Shown here: piece after piece, positions 42,666 to 50,691 of the stretch
Position numbering within the stretch: the first letter of the stretch is position 1
How the letters are laid out: each line of letters begins with the position of its first letter
Assembly: GCF_015831345.1 (NCBI RefSeq)
Contig: NZ_JADWYS010000001.1
Coordinates: 1,064,118-1,128,117, forward strand
Direction: 5' to 3'
From: Caenimonas aquaedulcis
Lineage (GTDB): Bacteria > Pseudomonadota > Gammaproteobacteria > Burkholderiales > Burkholderiaceae_C
DNA: 64,000 nt
Notes under the pieces: generated by a model
Seen by the model: only the letters and a program-made list of their open reading frames with translations
Told to the model about the DNA's origin: nothing
The model's database searches: none
Position numbers and translations under genes: made by a program

Positions 42666-44116
42666 TTTAGAGCCACCTTCCAGACTTCGCCGTGTGTGGT
42701 CTTCTGGGGTTCCGTCATCTGGTCTCTTGACACCGTCCCGCATCTGTCGGCGAATACAAGATGCGTTTCAGTTGAGTAGACAGCTTGAGGCCAGAAGTGC
42801 GAGCACTTGGTACTTCCTCCTGCTTGGGAGGCTATGCGGATAGTCCATTCAAGCGAACCATCGCGGGAATACCGTGCGACAAGATTGTGAGGTGTCTCAT
42901 ACCAACTTAGAGATGTTCGAAGCACTATGAACCCATTGTCAACGGCGAACACTTGCCAGGGATATGCGTTGGTCTTTGCTGTCGGAGTAAGACTCACCAA
43001 TTTCCGTTCGGGCCAAACAATCAGCCTCGAACCGTAGCTGGCGATGCCACGCTCTCTGGCTCGACCTACAGATGACTCCCATTCGGGCTTACCTATCTCT
43101 GGACTGAAGAGTTCGCGACTTTCTTGCTCGGTATAAAGCGTTTGCTCGATCACCGGCTTTAAAAGTGGAACGTCGGCAGCAGATGCATCGATACTTGCTA
43201 CATCTGCGTTCGGCTTGACTAGTTCAACTTCTAGAAGTTGAGTGGGGTGTTCACCATCGTTCTTCCCGGTGAAATTAGTGAGCCGATCGACAATGACTGT
43301 ATGCGGTGATCTGCAATCTGAATACGGCGTCTGCGCATCTCTGGGCGAGACCTGCCCGGAACCGATTGAATTCAAAGTGTCGACGGTGGTGAGCTTTGCC
43401 AATTTCTCCCCAGTCTCTCGATTGATGAACGTCCACGAACCGTATTCGGTGGGTTCGGGCGCTGTACTCGGGTGAAGAGTGAGCGAGTAGCGCGCAGTTG
43501 GCAGTGCCAGCGGCTTGAGTGTGATGCAGGTATCGGGTAAGAAGGGAGCGCGATCCGCTCGACTTGATACGCCCACCGGAAGGGCGGTGCAGGCGGGATC
43601 GCCCTTCTCGCCAAGTTCAAGCCGAACGTATGGAGTGTTGACATCCGGCACGGCCCACACTCCCTCGTGATCTCCATCCGGATACGCCACCCGCGCTGCG
43701 ACCTCCGGGCTAGGGCGAACCTTGACCTCAATGAACTTAAGCCGACGTTCAGAGAAGAGCTTCAACAGCGAGTCCTTTCGCATTGCCGCCCCTTCATCAA
43801 GAAATCCATCAACGGCGATCGACAGCGGGAGTTTCGCCTGTTCGATATCGCACTGAGCCCGAGCCGCTTGGCGCCACTTGGTCAAGTCTTTTGGCCTTTG
43901 AATATTGTCCCAGTAGAGGTGCCCCCAGAATACTAGGACGCAGGTCACTACCGCGAGGCGCCACTTGCCTTTTAGCCACGCGATTGGCGTTAGCAGCGAC
44001 GCAATGAAGACGACAAGCAGTAGGCCTACGAATCCGTAGACGAGCAGCGTCATCAACGGAACTAACCCTTCGGCATGGCCGCGTTGTGTCGACCGTCGTG
44101 TTGATGGAGCCTTCAT
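42596..44116 (-). CDS. Hypothetical membrane-anchored protein, cassette-like
   Basis: A 506-aa protein with a short Arg/Ser-rich N terminus and two hydrophobic helices (LVYGFVGLLLVVFIASLLTP and LAVVTCVLVFWGHLYW). A long soluble domain with many Cys and aromatic residues follows, probably outside the membrane. I do not recognise it. The start at 44116 (MKAPSTRRS) lies 37 nt after the attC-like site; 44053 (MTLLVYGF) is an alternative giving 485 aa. Its GC content is clearly lower than elsewhere (29 of 60 bases in 43081-43140), indicating acquired DNA. Its C terminus is encoded by an attC-like palindrome. Confidence 0.65.
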   Translation of the reverse strand: MKAPSTRRSTQRGHAEGLVPLMTLLVYGFVGLLLVVFIASLLTPIAWLKGKWRLAVVTCVLVFWGHLYWDNIQRPKDLTKWRQAARAQCDIEQAKLPLSIAVDGFLDEGAAMRKDSLLKLFSERRLKFIEVKVRPSPEVAARVAYPDGDHEGVWAVPDVNTPYVRLELGEKGDPACTALPVGVSSRADRAPFLPDTCITLKPLALPTARYSLTLHPSTAPEPTEYGSWTFINRETGEKLAKLTTVDTLNSIGSGQVSPRDAQTPYSDCRSPHTVIVDRLTNFTGKNDGEHPTQLLEVELVKPNADVASIDASAADVPLLKPVIEQTLYTEQESRELFSPEIGKPEWESSVGRARERGIASYGSRLIVWPERKLVSLTPTAKTNAYPWQVFAVDNGFIVLRTSLSWYETPHNLVARYSRDGSLEWTIRIASQAGGSTKCSHFWPQAVYSTETHLVFADRCGTVSRDQMTEPQKTTHGEVWKVALNSLPGSLSTSGVRPLAGAPHVKR

Positions 44117-44152
44117 CAATGGCGCCTCAATGTTGCATTCGTTGAATTCGAG

Positions 44153-44266
44153 GTCTAACGTGAAGGTGATCGGCACGTTGCGGCAAGGCGTCGCGAGGTG
44201 CAGGATATCCAACGGCGCCTCGCGGCGCCTTGCCGCAACGTATCCGCATCGACCGGCAAGTTAGAT
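44153..44266 (-). repeat. Integron attC-like recombination site
   Basis: The 114-bp site runs from GTCTAAC (44153-44159, RYYYAAC) to GTTAGAT (44260-44266, GTTRRRY). Inside are 23-bp arms 44176-44198 and 44218-44240 with one mismatch. The segments between arms and ends pair imperfectly (GGTGATCGG against GGTCGATGCGG), leaving extrahelical bases as in attC hairpins. The stop codon of the ankyrin gene lies inside the end box, typical of gene cassettes. Confidence 0.65.
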
Positions 44267-44659
44267 TGCATCGCCACGGAACACCGCCTTCATTTCTTCC
44301 GAACCGTCACGCATAGCCATTTCGTAGGGCGTATGACCAAACTCCGTCGCGATGTGTGGCGAGGCTCCTGAACGCAACAGAGCTCTCGCCGCCCCCACAC
44401 TTCCCTGCGCCACTGCGGTGGCCAAGGGGGTGTATGTCATATCGCCAATTGAATCGACCTCGGCGCCCGCCTGTACGAGGAGCTCGATGCCCCGCACGTC
44501 ATCCCACGTCGCAACGACGTGGAGAGGTGTGTCTCCACCAGAGACAGTTGCGTTTACCGGAATTTCTTTTTCCGCGAACGGGTCGTCCAGATCGAAGGGC
44601 CAGTTCTTGGCCAGGTACCGCAGCAGTTCGTGGACGTCTCGCCAAACCTGGGGTGCCAT
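44261..44659 (-). CDS. Ankyrin repeat protein, cassette-like
   Basis: This 132-aa protein has about three ankyrin repeats: GGDTPLHVVATWDDVRGIEL, YTPLATAVAQGSVGAARALL and FGHTPYEMAMRDGSEEMKAV (about residues 40-130). It probably mediates protein-protein contact; the partner is unknown. GTTAGAT, an attC end box, lies 5 nt before its ATG, and its TAA lies inside the attC-like end at 44260-44266. So it fills a complete gene cassette. No signal peptide is seen. Confidence 0.78.
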   Translation of the reverse strand: MAPQVWRDVHELLRYLAKNWPFDLDDPFAEKEIPVNATVSGGDTPLHVVATWDDVRGIELLVQAGAEVDSIGDMTYTPLATAVAQGSVGAARALLRSGASPHIATEFGHTPYEMAMRDGSEEMKAVFRGDAI

Positions 44660-44671
44660 GTGCAATCTAAC

Positions 44672-44962
44672 TTGATGTAGGCAGCAAATCAGTCGGATAA
44701 CACTGGCACCAAAGCATCATCCATCCCTCCGCTTCCATTTGTAAGTATTTGATTTATAGCATCAAATATGCGGCATCTCTGCAGCCACCCAGTGCCGTGC
44801 ACGCACAATCGAGCCGTGTAACAGGTCAGCAAAGCTCACGAAAAGCACCGCTTCCACTATTGAAATCGGTTCACGCGCATTTAGGAACTACAACGTCGGC
44901 TTGTCCTACCCCCGCGAAACCGTTTATGGGCAAGGATCCATGTTCACATCACGAAAGCCCCC
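44672..44962. other. Gene-free stretch, A/T-richer
   Basis: I see no gene or strong palindrome here. It begins at the putative cassette boundary (ATCTAAC, 44665-44671). If a full integron had been present, the attI site and integrase would be expected on this side, but no integrase reading frame exists. Confidence 0.5.
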
Positions 44963-45160
44963 ATGACCGACCCCCGCAACATCGCCCACGACAAGAAGGT
45001 GGCTCAAGAGAAGAAGCACCAGAACCAGGAAGTCGCGCCCGGCGCCGACAAGACACCACAGCCCGGCAAGAAGACCCACATGGAGCACCACGCGTCGGAC
45101 ACCGCCAAAGTGCCCGACGAGGCCGCGCCAGTGCCCACAGCCGAAAAGCCGCTGGATTAA
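44963..45160 (+). CDS. Small highly charged hypothetical protein
   Basis: A 65-aa protein starting MTDPRNIAHDKKVAQEKKHQ, rich in Lys, Glu, His and Pro and without hydrophobic segments, so probably disordered. I do not recognise a family. Codon use is like the flanking genes, and the reading frame ends cleanly 28 nt before the convergent matB stop. The Shine-Dalgarno is weak. It could be a small stress-type protein; confidence that it is expressed is moderate. Confidence 0.5.
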   Translation: MTDPRNIAHDKKVAQEKKHQNQEVAPGADKTPQPGKKTHMEHHASDTAKVPDEAAPVPTAEKPLD

Positions 45161-45187
45161 GTCCCCGGTGACCCAACGCAGGGAGCG

Positions 45188-46723
45188 CTACCCAAACAGC
45201 CCCTTGTGTTGCTCGCGCAGTAGGTTCTTCTGCACCTTGCCCATGGTGTTGCGCGGCAACTCCTCCACCACGAAGCACTTCTTCGGGATCTTGAAATTCG
45301 CAAGCTGCGCCTTGAGCTTGGCGACGATCTGCTCGCCGTCGATCCGGGCGCCCGGCTTCGGGATCACCACCGCCACGCCCACCTCGCCGAAATCCGGATG
45401 CGGCACGCCGACCAGCGCGCTTTCGGCCACGCCCGGCATCTCGTTGATGTAGCCCTCGATCTCCGCCGGGTACACGTTGTAGCCGCCGCTGATGATCAGG
45501 TCCTTGCTTCTTCCCACGATGGTCACGTAGCCGCGCTTGTCGATCTTGCCGACGTCGCCCGTCTTGAACCAGCCGTCGGCCGTGAACTCTTCCTTCGTCT
45601 TCTCCGGCATGCGCCAATAGCCCGCGAACACGTTCGGGCCGCGCACTTCGATGTTGCCGATCTCACCCGGTGCCGCCTCCTTGCCGTCGTCGCCCGTCAC
45701 GCGCACGCCGACGCCCGGCAGCGGGAAGCCCACCGTGCCGCCGCGCCGCTCACCGTCCTTCTCGTGGTAGGGGTTGGACGTGAGCATGATCGTCTCGCTC
45801 ATGCCGTAACGCTCCAGGATCGCGTGGCCGGTGCGCTGCTTCCACTCGTTGTACGTCTCCACCAGCATGGGCGCGGAGCCGGAGATGAAGAGGCGCATGC
45901 TCTTGACCGCCTCGCGCGTCAGCGTGGGCTCGCCCAGCATGCGCACGTACAGCGTCGGCACGCCCATGAACACCGTGGCGCCGCGCATCTTCTCGATCGC
46001 GAGCCTCGGATCGAACTTCGCGAGCCAGATCATCTTGCTGCCATTGAGCAGCGCGCCATGCAGCGCGACGAAGAGGCCATGCACGTGGAAGATCGGCAGC
46101 GCGTGGATCAGCACGTCCCCCGGCTTCCATCCCCAGTAGTCCTTGAGCACCCGCGCATTCGACAGCAAATTGCCGTGTGAGAGCATCGCGCCCTTGCTGC
46201 GCCCCGTCGTGCCGCTGGTGTAGAGGATCGCCGCGAGGTCGCCGGCCTTCATCGCCGCCGGCGTGTGGAAGTCCAGTTGGTGCGCGGCGCGCTCCAGCAA
46301 GGAGCCGGTGCGGTCGTCGTTCAGCGTGAAGACGTGTTCCGTGCCGGCCTTGAAGGCGATCTTGCTGATCCAGCCGAAGTTCTTCGCGCTGCACACGACC
46401 ACGGCCGGCTCCGCGTTGCCGATGAAGTATTCGATCTCCGCGCTCTGGTAGGCCGTGTTGAGCGGTAGGAAGACGTAGCCCGCGCGCAGCGTGGCCAGGT
46501 AAAGCATCGCCGCCTCGACCGACTTCTCCACCTGGACCGCGATGCGCGAGCCGGCGGGAATCTTCAGCGACGCCAGCAGGTTCGCCATCATCGCGGTGGC
46601 GCGGTCGAGGTCGCGCCACGAATACGCGAGGCCCGTGTCGGTCTCGATGGCGATCTCGTCCAGGTCGCGCGGGAAGGCCGCGCGGATCGCGGCGAAGAGG
46701 TTCTCGTTGTTCTCTGTGCTCAT
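45188..46723 (-). CDS. matB: Malonyl-CoA synthetase (malonate-CoA ligase)
   Basis: This 511-aa acyl-adenylate-forming enzyme has the P-loop ILYTSGTTGRSKGAMLSHGN, ERYGMSETIMLTSNPY, the ATP-binding GWFKTGDVGKID and the C-terminal catalytic Lys in LPRNTMGKVQKN. Length and the MatA neighbour point to malonate as substrate: malonate + CoA + ATP gives malonyl-CoA. Start 46723 (MSTENNENLFAAIR) lies 4 nt from the preceding gene's stop region; it is the last gene of the malonate operon. A related methylmalonyl or short dicarboxylate activity cannot be excluded. Confidence 0.9.
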   Translation of the reverse strand: MSTENNENLFAAIRAAFPRDLDEIAIETDTGLAYSWRDLDRATAMMANLLASLKIPAGSRIAVQVEKSVEAAMLYLATLRAGYVFLPLNTAYQSAEIEYFIGNAEPAVVVCSAKNFGWISKIAFKAGTEHVFTLNDDRTGSLLERAAHQLDFHTPAAMKAGDLAAILYTSGTTGRSKGAMLSHGNLLSNARVLKDYWGWKPGDVLIHALPIFHVHGLFVALHGALLNGSKMIWLAKFDPRLAIEKMRGATVFMGVPTLYVRMLGEPTLTREAVKSMRLFISGSAPMLVETYNEWKQRTGHAILERYGMSETIMLTSNPYHEKDGERRGGTVGFPLPGVGVRVTGDDGKEAAPGEIGNIEVRGPNVFAGYWRMPEKTKEEFTADGWFKTGDVGKIDKRGYVTIVGRSKDLIISGGYNVYPAEIEGYINEMPGVAESALVGVPHPDFGEVGVAVVIPKPGARIDGEQIVAKLKAQLANFKIPKKCFVVEELPRNTMGKVQKNLLREQHKGLFG

Positions 46724-46727
46724 GGTT

Positions 46728-47486
46728 TCAGAAGCGTGCAGGTCGTTTCTCGAGGAAGGCGGCGATGCCTTCGCGGTGTTCGGCGCTGTTGGCATAGCGA
46801 TAGGCCTGGGCGAGCGTGCCCGCGCCGGCCGACACGCTGCGCAAGGTGCGCTTGTTCAGGCGCGCGGCCTGCGGGGACAGCTCCGCGATGCGCGCCGCGC
46901 TCGCTGCCGCCTCCGCGGCGACGCCCGCGTCGGGCGTGACGCGCGTGAGGAAGCCGCGCGACTTCATCTCGGCTGCGGTGAGCACCGCCGCCTCGAAAAG
47001 CATTTCGCGCACCGTGACGTCGCCCGCGGCGCGCGCGACGACTTCCGCTTCGCGCGGCGCCATCGGAAAGCCCAGCTTGGCGATCGGCGCACCGAATTTC
47101 GCGCCCTCGCCCGCGATGCGCAGGTCGCAGCAGCTCGCGATCTCCAGGCCCGCGCCGATGCAGGCGCCCGAGATCTGCGCGACGATAGGGATGTCGCAGT
47201 CGAGCATCGCTTTAAGCCCGCCCCACACCTCCCCTTCGTGGAACTGGCGCAACGCGTTCTCGTCGAAGCGGAAGTCCGGGTATTCGGAGATGTCGCCTCC
47301 GGCGCAGAAGGCGTCTCCCTCGCCGGCGAGCACCACGCAGCGGTAGTCGCTGGACAGGTGGATGCCGTCGAAGACGGTCTTCATCTCGCGCCACATCGCG
47401 CGCGACATGGCATTGAGTTTGCCCGGATGGGACAGCGTCACTCGTGCGATCGCGCCTTCGGATGTGAGAGTGATGCGTCCCGTCAT
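46728..47486 (-). CDS. Enoyl-CoA hydratase/isomerase family protein of the malonate operon
   Basis: This 252-aa crotonase-fold protein has VTLSHPGKLNAMSRAMWREM, LAGEGDAFCAGGDISEY (oxyanion hole), SGACIGAGLEIASCCDLRIA and GLEIAS. The position of the usual second Glu is occupied by KLGFPMAPRE. It lies between the TctC receptor and matB genes, which is unusual for malonate operons, so its role may be decarboxylation or side-product handling of a malonyl-type CoA ester; that is speculative. A GGAGA Shine-Dalgarno precedes the ATG. Confidence 0.85.
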   Translation of the reverse strand: MTGRITLTSEGAIARVTLSHPGKLNAMSRAMWREMKTVFDGIHLSSDYRCVVLAGEGDAFCAGGDISEYPDFRFDENALRQFHEGEVWGGLKAMLDCDIPIVAQISGACIGAGLEIASCCDLRIAGEGAKFGAPIAKLGFPMAPREAEVVARAAGDVTVREMLFEAAVLTAAEMKSRGFLTRVTPDAGVAAEAAASAARIAELSPQAARLNKRTLRSVSAGAGTLAQAYRYANSAEHREGIAAFLEKRPARF

Positions 47487-47496
47487 GTATCTCCGT

Positions 47497-48483
47497 TCAG
47501 TCCAGCTTCGCGCCGGATGCCTTGACCACCGCCGACCATCGCTTGATTTCCGCGCTGACGAAGGCGCCGTACTGCTGCTGCGTCATGGTCGGGAAATCCG
47601 CGCCGTTGTTGGCCCATATTGCCTTGAGCTCTTCCGTGTTCACCGCCTTGCGCATCTCGTCGACGATGTGCGCCTGGATGTCCGCGGGCGTGCCCTTGGG
47701 CGTCCACAGACCGTACCACGTGGTGACGTTGTAATCCGGCAAGCCCACTTCGGCGGCGCAGGGCACGTCGGGGAAGGCCGGGTTGCGCTTCGGGCCCGCG
47801 ACCATGAGCGCGCGGATGCGCCCGCCCTTGATGTGCGCGGACGACGAACCCAGGCCGTCGAACATCATGTCCACGTTGCCCGAGATGAGGTCCTGCAGCG
47901 CCGGGCCCGCGCCGCGATACGGGATGTGCGTGATGAAGGTCTTGGTCTGCTGCTTGAAGAGCTCGCCCGCGAGGTGGTGCGAGGTGCCGCTGCCGGCCGA
48001 GCCGTAGTTGTAGCGGCCCGGGTTCTTGCGCATCAGCTCCAGGAAGCTCTTGAAGTCCCTGGCATCGACGCGGCGCGGGTTCACCACCAGCACCTGCGGC
48101 ACGCTGGCCAGGAGCAGCAGGGGCGCGAAGTCCTTCTCCAGGTCGTAGTCGAGCTTGGGGTACATCGAAGGCGCGATGGTGTGGTGCACGGCACCCATGA
48201 AGAGGCCGTAGCCATCCGGCGCATAGCGCGAGGCCACGCTCGCGCCGACGGTGCCGCCCGCGCCGCCCTTGTTCTCGATGATGAGCTGCTTGCCCGTCTG
48301 CCTGGAGAACTGCGCCGAGAGCGGCCGCGCGAAGGCGTCGGTGCCGCCGCCCGCGGGAAAGGGCACGACCATGATGACGGGCTTGTTCGGCCACCCGGAT
48401 TGCGCGCGCGCCAGGGGGCTCAGGACGACGGCGCTCGCGGCGCCGGCGCGCAGCACGTCGCGCCGTGTGAAACGGTGATCCAT
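47497..48483 (-). CDS. TctC/Bug family receptor, probable malonate-binding protein
   Basis: This 328-aa precursor has a twin-arginine-like signal (MDHRFTRRDVLRAGAASAVV, cleavage near ARA-Q) and the Bug signature VPFPAGGGTDAFARPLSAQF. It contains NPGRYNYGSAGSGTSHHLAG and HIPYRGAGPALQDLISGN. It replaces the malonate carrier gene (matC) usual in such operons, so it most likely binds malonate, but it has no TctAB membrane partner here. Start 48483 has an AGGAG Shine-Dalgarno 8 nt upstream. Confidence 0.88.
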   Translation of the reverse strand: MDHRFTRRDVLRAGAASAVVLSPLARAQSGWPNKPVIMVVPFPAGGGTDAFARPLSAQFSRQTGKQLIIENKGGAGGTVGASVASRYAPDGYGLFMGAVHHTIAPSMYPKLDYDLEKDFAPLLLLASVPQVLVVNPRRVDARDFKSFLELMRKNPGRYNYGSAGSGTSHHLAGELFKQQTKTFITHIPYRGAGPALQDLISGNVDMMFDGLGSSSAHIKGGRIRALMVAGPKRNPAFPDVPCAAEVGLPDYNVTTWYGLWTPKGTPADIQAHIVDEMRKAVNTEELKAIWANNGADFPTMTQQQYGAFVSAEIKRWSAVVKASGAKLD

Positions 48484-48514
48484 GGGGTTGTCTCCTTTGT
48501 TATGGATGCCTGGG

Positions 48515-49804
48515 TCAAAAATACAGGTCTTCGATGTCGCCAGAAATCGGGATTTGTCCCTGCGCCAGCATGGTGCGGTGTTTGTCGAGGCGCCGCAGGT
48601 CATACAAATAGTTGACCATGAGGCCGTAAGACTGCTTGAGGCCCTTGGGAGACGGGTCTCCCGCCCAATTGAGCCGCTCCACGCGCGCGCCGTTGCCCAG
48701 GTGGAAGCGCGCCACCGCATCCAGCGGCTTGCCGTCGTTCGTCTCCTTGCCCAGGTACTGCGCAGCCCAGCCCAGCAATGCGGTGCGCACGGGCGATTTC
48801 GGGCCGAGTTCGAGCGGGTTGTCCAGCGCTTCGAGCAATTTCGCGGGCGCGGCCTTCTGCATCCAGGCCCGCAGGCCGGGGATCGGCGACAGCGTCGCGA
48901 AGGTCTTGAGCCGCGGGAATTCAGCCTTCAGGGTTTCCACGACGCGCTTGATCAGCGAATCGCCGAAGCTCACGCCGCGCAGGCCCGTCTGCGTGTTGCT
49001 GATGGAATAGAAGATCGCCGTCGTCGCCTTCGCGAGGTCGCTGGGCGCCGCGCCTTCGTCCAGCAGCGGCGTGATGCTGGACGCCATGCTGTCCATCAGC
49101 GCAACTTCCACGAAGATCAGCGGCTCGTCCGGGAGGCTCGGGTGGAAGAAGCCATAGCAGCGCCTGTCGCTGTCCAGCCGGTTCTTCACGTCGGCCCAGC
49201 TGCGGATGTCGTGCACCGCCTCGTACTTGATCAACTTTTCCACGAGCGACGCGGGCGAGTCCCAGCTGATGCGCCGCAGGTCGAGGAAAGCGACGTCGAA
49301 CCAGGTGGAGAACATGTACTCCATCTCGACGTCCAGCGCGCGCAGGCGCCGGTCGGACTTGAGCTGGGGCTGCATCTCCGCGCGCATGTCCACGAGGAAG
49401 CGGATGCCGCCGGGCGCGGCGCTGAACCGTTGCAGCAGGCGGCGGCGCGGCGACACGGTCGCGCGGCGGAACAGCACTTCGGCCGCCGCTTCGTCGGGCG
49501 TGCCCACGGCCGCCGCGTACTGCGCCTGCGCGCGCTTGACCTGCTCGGGGTCGGCGGTGAACTGCTCGCTCATGAGCAGCCACATGTCCTGCCGCTGGGC
49601 CGGCGAGGCCTGCGCATACCACCGCATCACGCCTTCGGCCTGGCGACCGCCCTCCACTTCGCTCACCGACGCCTCGATGACGGCCTGCAGCTCCGTCAAC
49701 GTGCGGCGCAACACGCGCGGCGACAGCGCCTCGGCATGCCGGCGCAACGTGGCCTTCAGGCGCTCGCGCGTGGAGCGGGGTTCGGCGTGCTCGAGGATGC
49801 TCAT
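48515..49804 (-). CDS. matA: Malonyl-CoA decarboxylase
   Basis: This 429-aa protein matches malonyl-CoA decarboxylases: an N-terminal helical domain (residues about 1-130), then a GNAT-like catalytic domain with WDSPASLVEKLIKYEAVHDI, RRCYGFFHPSLPDEPLIFVE (the His-Ser area), SISNTQTGLRGVSFG and ATLSPIPGLRAWM. DPSPKGLKQSYGLMVNYLYD lies near the end. It converts malonyl-CoA to acetyl-CoA and CO2. The ATG overlaps the matR stop (ATGA). With MatB it forms the malonate-to-acetyl-CoA route. Confidence 0.93.
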   Translation of the reverse strand: MSILEHAEPRSTRERLKATLRRHAEALSPRVLRRTLTELQAVIEASVSEVEGGRQAEGVMRWYAQASPAQRQDMWLLMSEQFTADPEQVKRAQAQYAAAVGTPDEAAAEVLFRRATVSPRRRLLQRFSAAPGGIRFLVDMRAEMQPQLKSDRRLRALDVEMEYMFSTWFDVAFLDLRRISWDSPASLVEKLIKYEAVHDIRSWADVKNRLDSDRRCYGFFHPSLPDEPLIFVEVALMDSMASSITPLLDEGAAPSDLAKATTAIFYSISNTQTGLRGVSFGDSLIKRVVETLKAEFPRLKTFATLSPIPGLRAWMQKAAPAKLLEALDNPLELGPKSPVRTALLGWAAQYLGKETNDGKPLDAVARFHLGNGARVERLNWAGDPSPKGLKQSYGLMVNYLYDLRRLDKHRTMLAQGQIPISGDIEDLYF

Positions 49805-50469
49805 GGCGCGAGCCTTGATTTCTGGTTGCGGGCCAGTTCGCGCAACGCGCCGCGCTGGCGGGTCAGGTGGGTGCGCATCGCGGCTTCCGCGCCTTCCGGG
49901 TCGCGGGCCTTGAGCGCGGCGAAGACGGCCATGTGCTCCGACAGGCTCTGGTCGAGCCGCCCCGGCGCATGGAGCTGCTGCAGGCGCGCGAGCTTGACGA
50001 TCTTGCGCAGGTCCCCGATCACCTGCGCAAGCCAGGGGTTGCCGGCCAGCGCGATGATCGCCTCGTGAATGGTGAAGTTCGCGGCGTAGTAGTCGTTGAT
50101 GCGCCTGGCCTTCGCGTGGCGCTGCAGCTTGTCGTGCAGGGCTTCCAGCGCTTCGAGGTCGGCGTCCGTCGCCTGCGCGGCGGCTTCGCGCGCGCACTCG
50201 CCTTCCAGCAGGGCGATCACGGGAAAGATCTGGTCCAGGTCCTGCTCCGTCACCTCGTTCACGAAGCAGCCGCGCCGCGGCTCGTGGCGCACCAGGCCCT
50301 CGGCCGTGAGAACCTTCAGCGCCTCTCGCAATGGCGTGCGGGAGATCTCCATCTGCTCCGCCAGGTGCACCTCATCCAGGAAGCTGCCCGGCAGCAGCTC
50401 CCCCGCAAAGATGCGGTCGCGCAGCTGCGCGGCGACTTCGGCGTGGAGGGAGTTCTGGACGAGGCGCAT
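49801..50469 (-). CDS. matR: GntR/FCD-family transcriptional regulator of malonate operon
   Basis: This 222-aa regulator has a winged helix (RDRIFAGELLPGSFLDEVHL, ISRTPLREALKVLTAEGLVR) and an FCD domain with NDYYAANFTIHEAIIALAGN and the His-containing SEHMAVFAALKARDPEGAEA. It heads the operon matR-matA-tctC-ech-matB and should respond to malonate, by analogy with Rhizobium MatR. Start 50469 (MRLVQNSLHAEVA) is chosen because the upstream in-frame ATGs fall within a long palindrome (50472-50499), which is probably its own operator. Confidence 0.87.
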   Translation of the reverse strand: MRLVQNSLHAEVAAQLRDRIFAGELLPGSFLDEVHLAEQMEISRTPLREALKVLTAEGLVRHEPRRGCFVNEVTEQDLDQIFPVIALLEGECAREAAAQATDADLEALEALHDKLQRHAKARRINDYYAANFTIHEAIIALAGNPWLAQVIGDLRKIVKLARLQQLHAPGRLDQSLSEHMAVFAALKARDPEGAEAAMRTHLTRQRGALRELARNQKSRLAP

Positions 50470-50471
50470 GG

Positions 50472-50499
50472 ATAATTTTCTGTAATTACAGATAATTAT
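50472..50499. promoter_or_regulatory. Long palindrome before matR, probable MatR operator
   Basis: A 28-bp palindrome with one mismatched pair: ATAATT at 50472 and AATTAT at 50494 flank the perfect 14-bp core TCTGTAATTACAGA (50479-50492). It ends 3 nt before the matR start codon, so regulator binding would block its own transcript. Confidence 0.75.
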
Positions 50500-50548
50500 A
50501 GACATCGCCAAGCCGCGCGCAAGCCCTTTTCGCGGGCCGCGCCGTCTA

Positions 50549-50562
50549 GTTAGCAGGCTAAC
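50549..50562. promoter_or_regulatory. Inverted repeat GTTAGC-AG-GCTAAC
   Basis: The 6-bp arms equal those of operator site 4 of the LacI-type regulon, but with 2 bp between them. It lies in the divergent gap between matR and the DUF1028 gene. It may belong to another LacI-family regulator or be chance. Confidence 0.35.
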
Positions 50563-50691
50563 GATTTCCCGGCCTTTCCCCCATGCGCGGCTGGCTCGTT
50601 TCGTGCTAAAACCAGCGCATCACCAAGCGCGCCACCGAGCGCGCTCCCTGCCGGGCTCCCGCCCGGCGCGGCGGCACACGAAAGCATTCTC

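Noticed and set aside
44672..44962. Integron integrase or attI
   Set aside because: No integrase-like reading frame occurs on either strand here or elsewhere in the window.
44749..45171. A 140-aa plus-strand frame overlapping 44963-45160
   Set aside because: Its second half is an out-of-frame copy of the small charged protein and its first half has no protein-like pattern.
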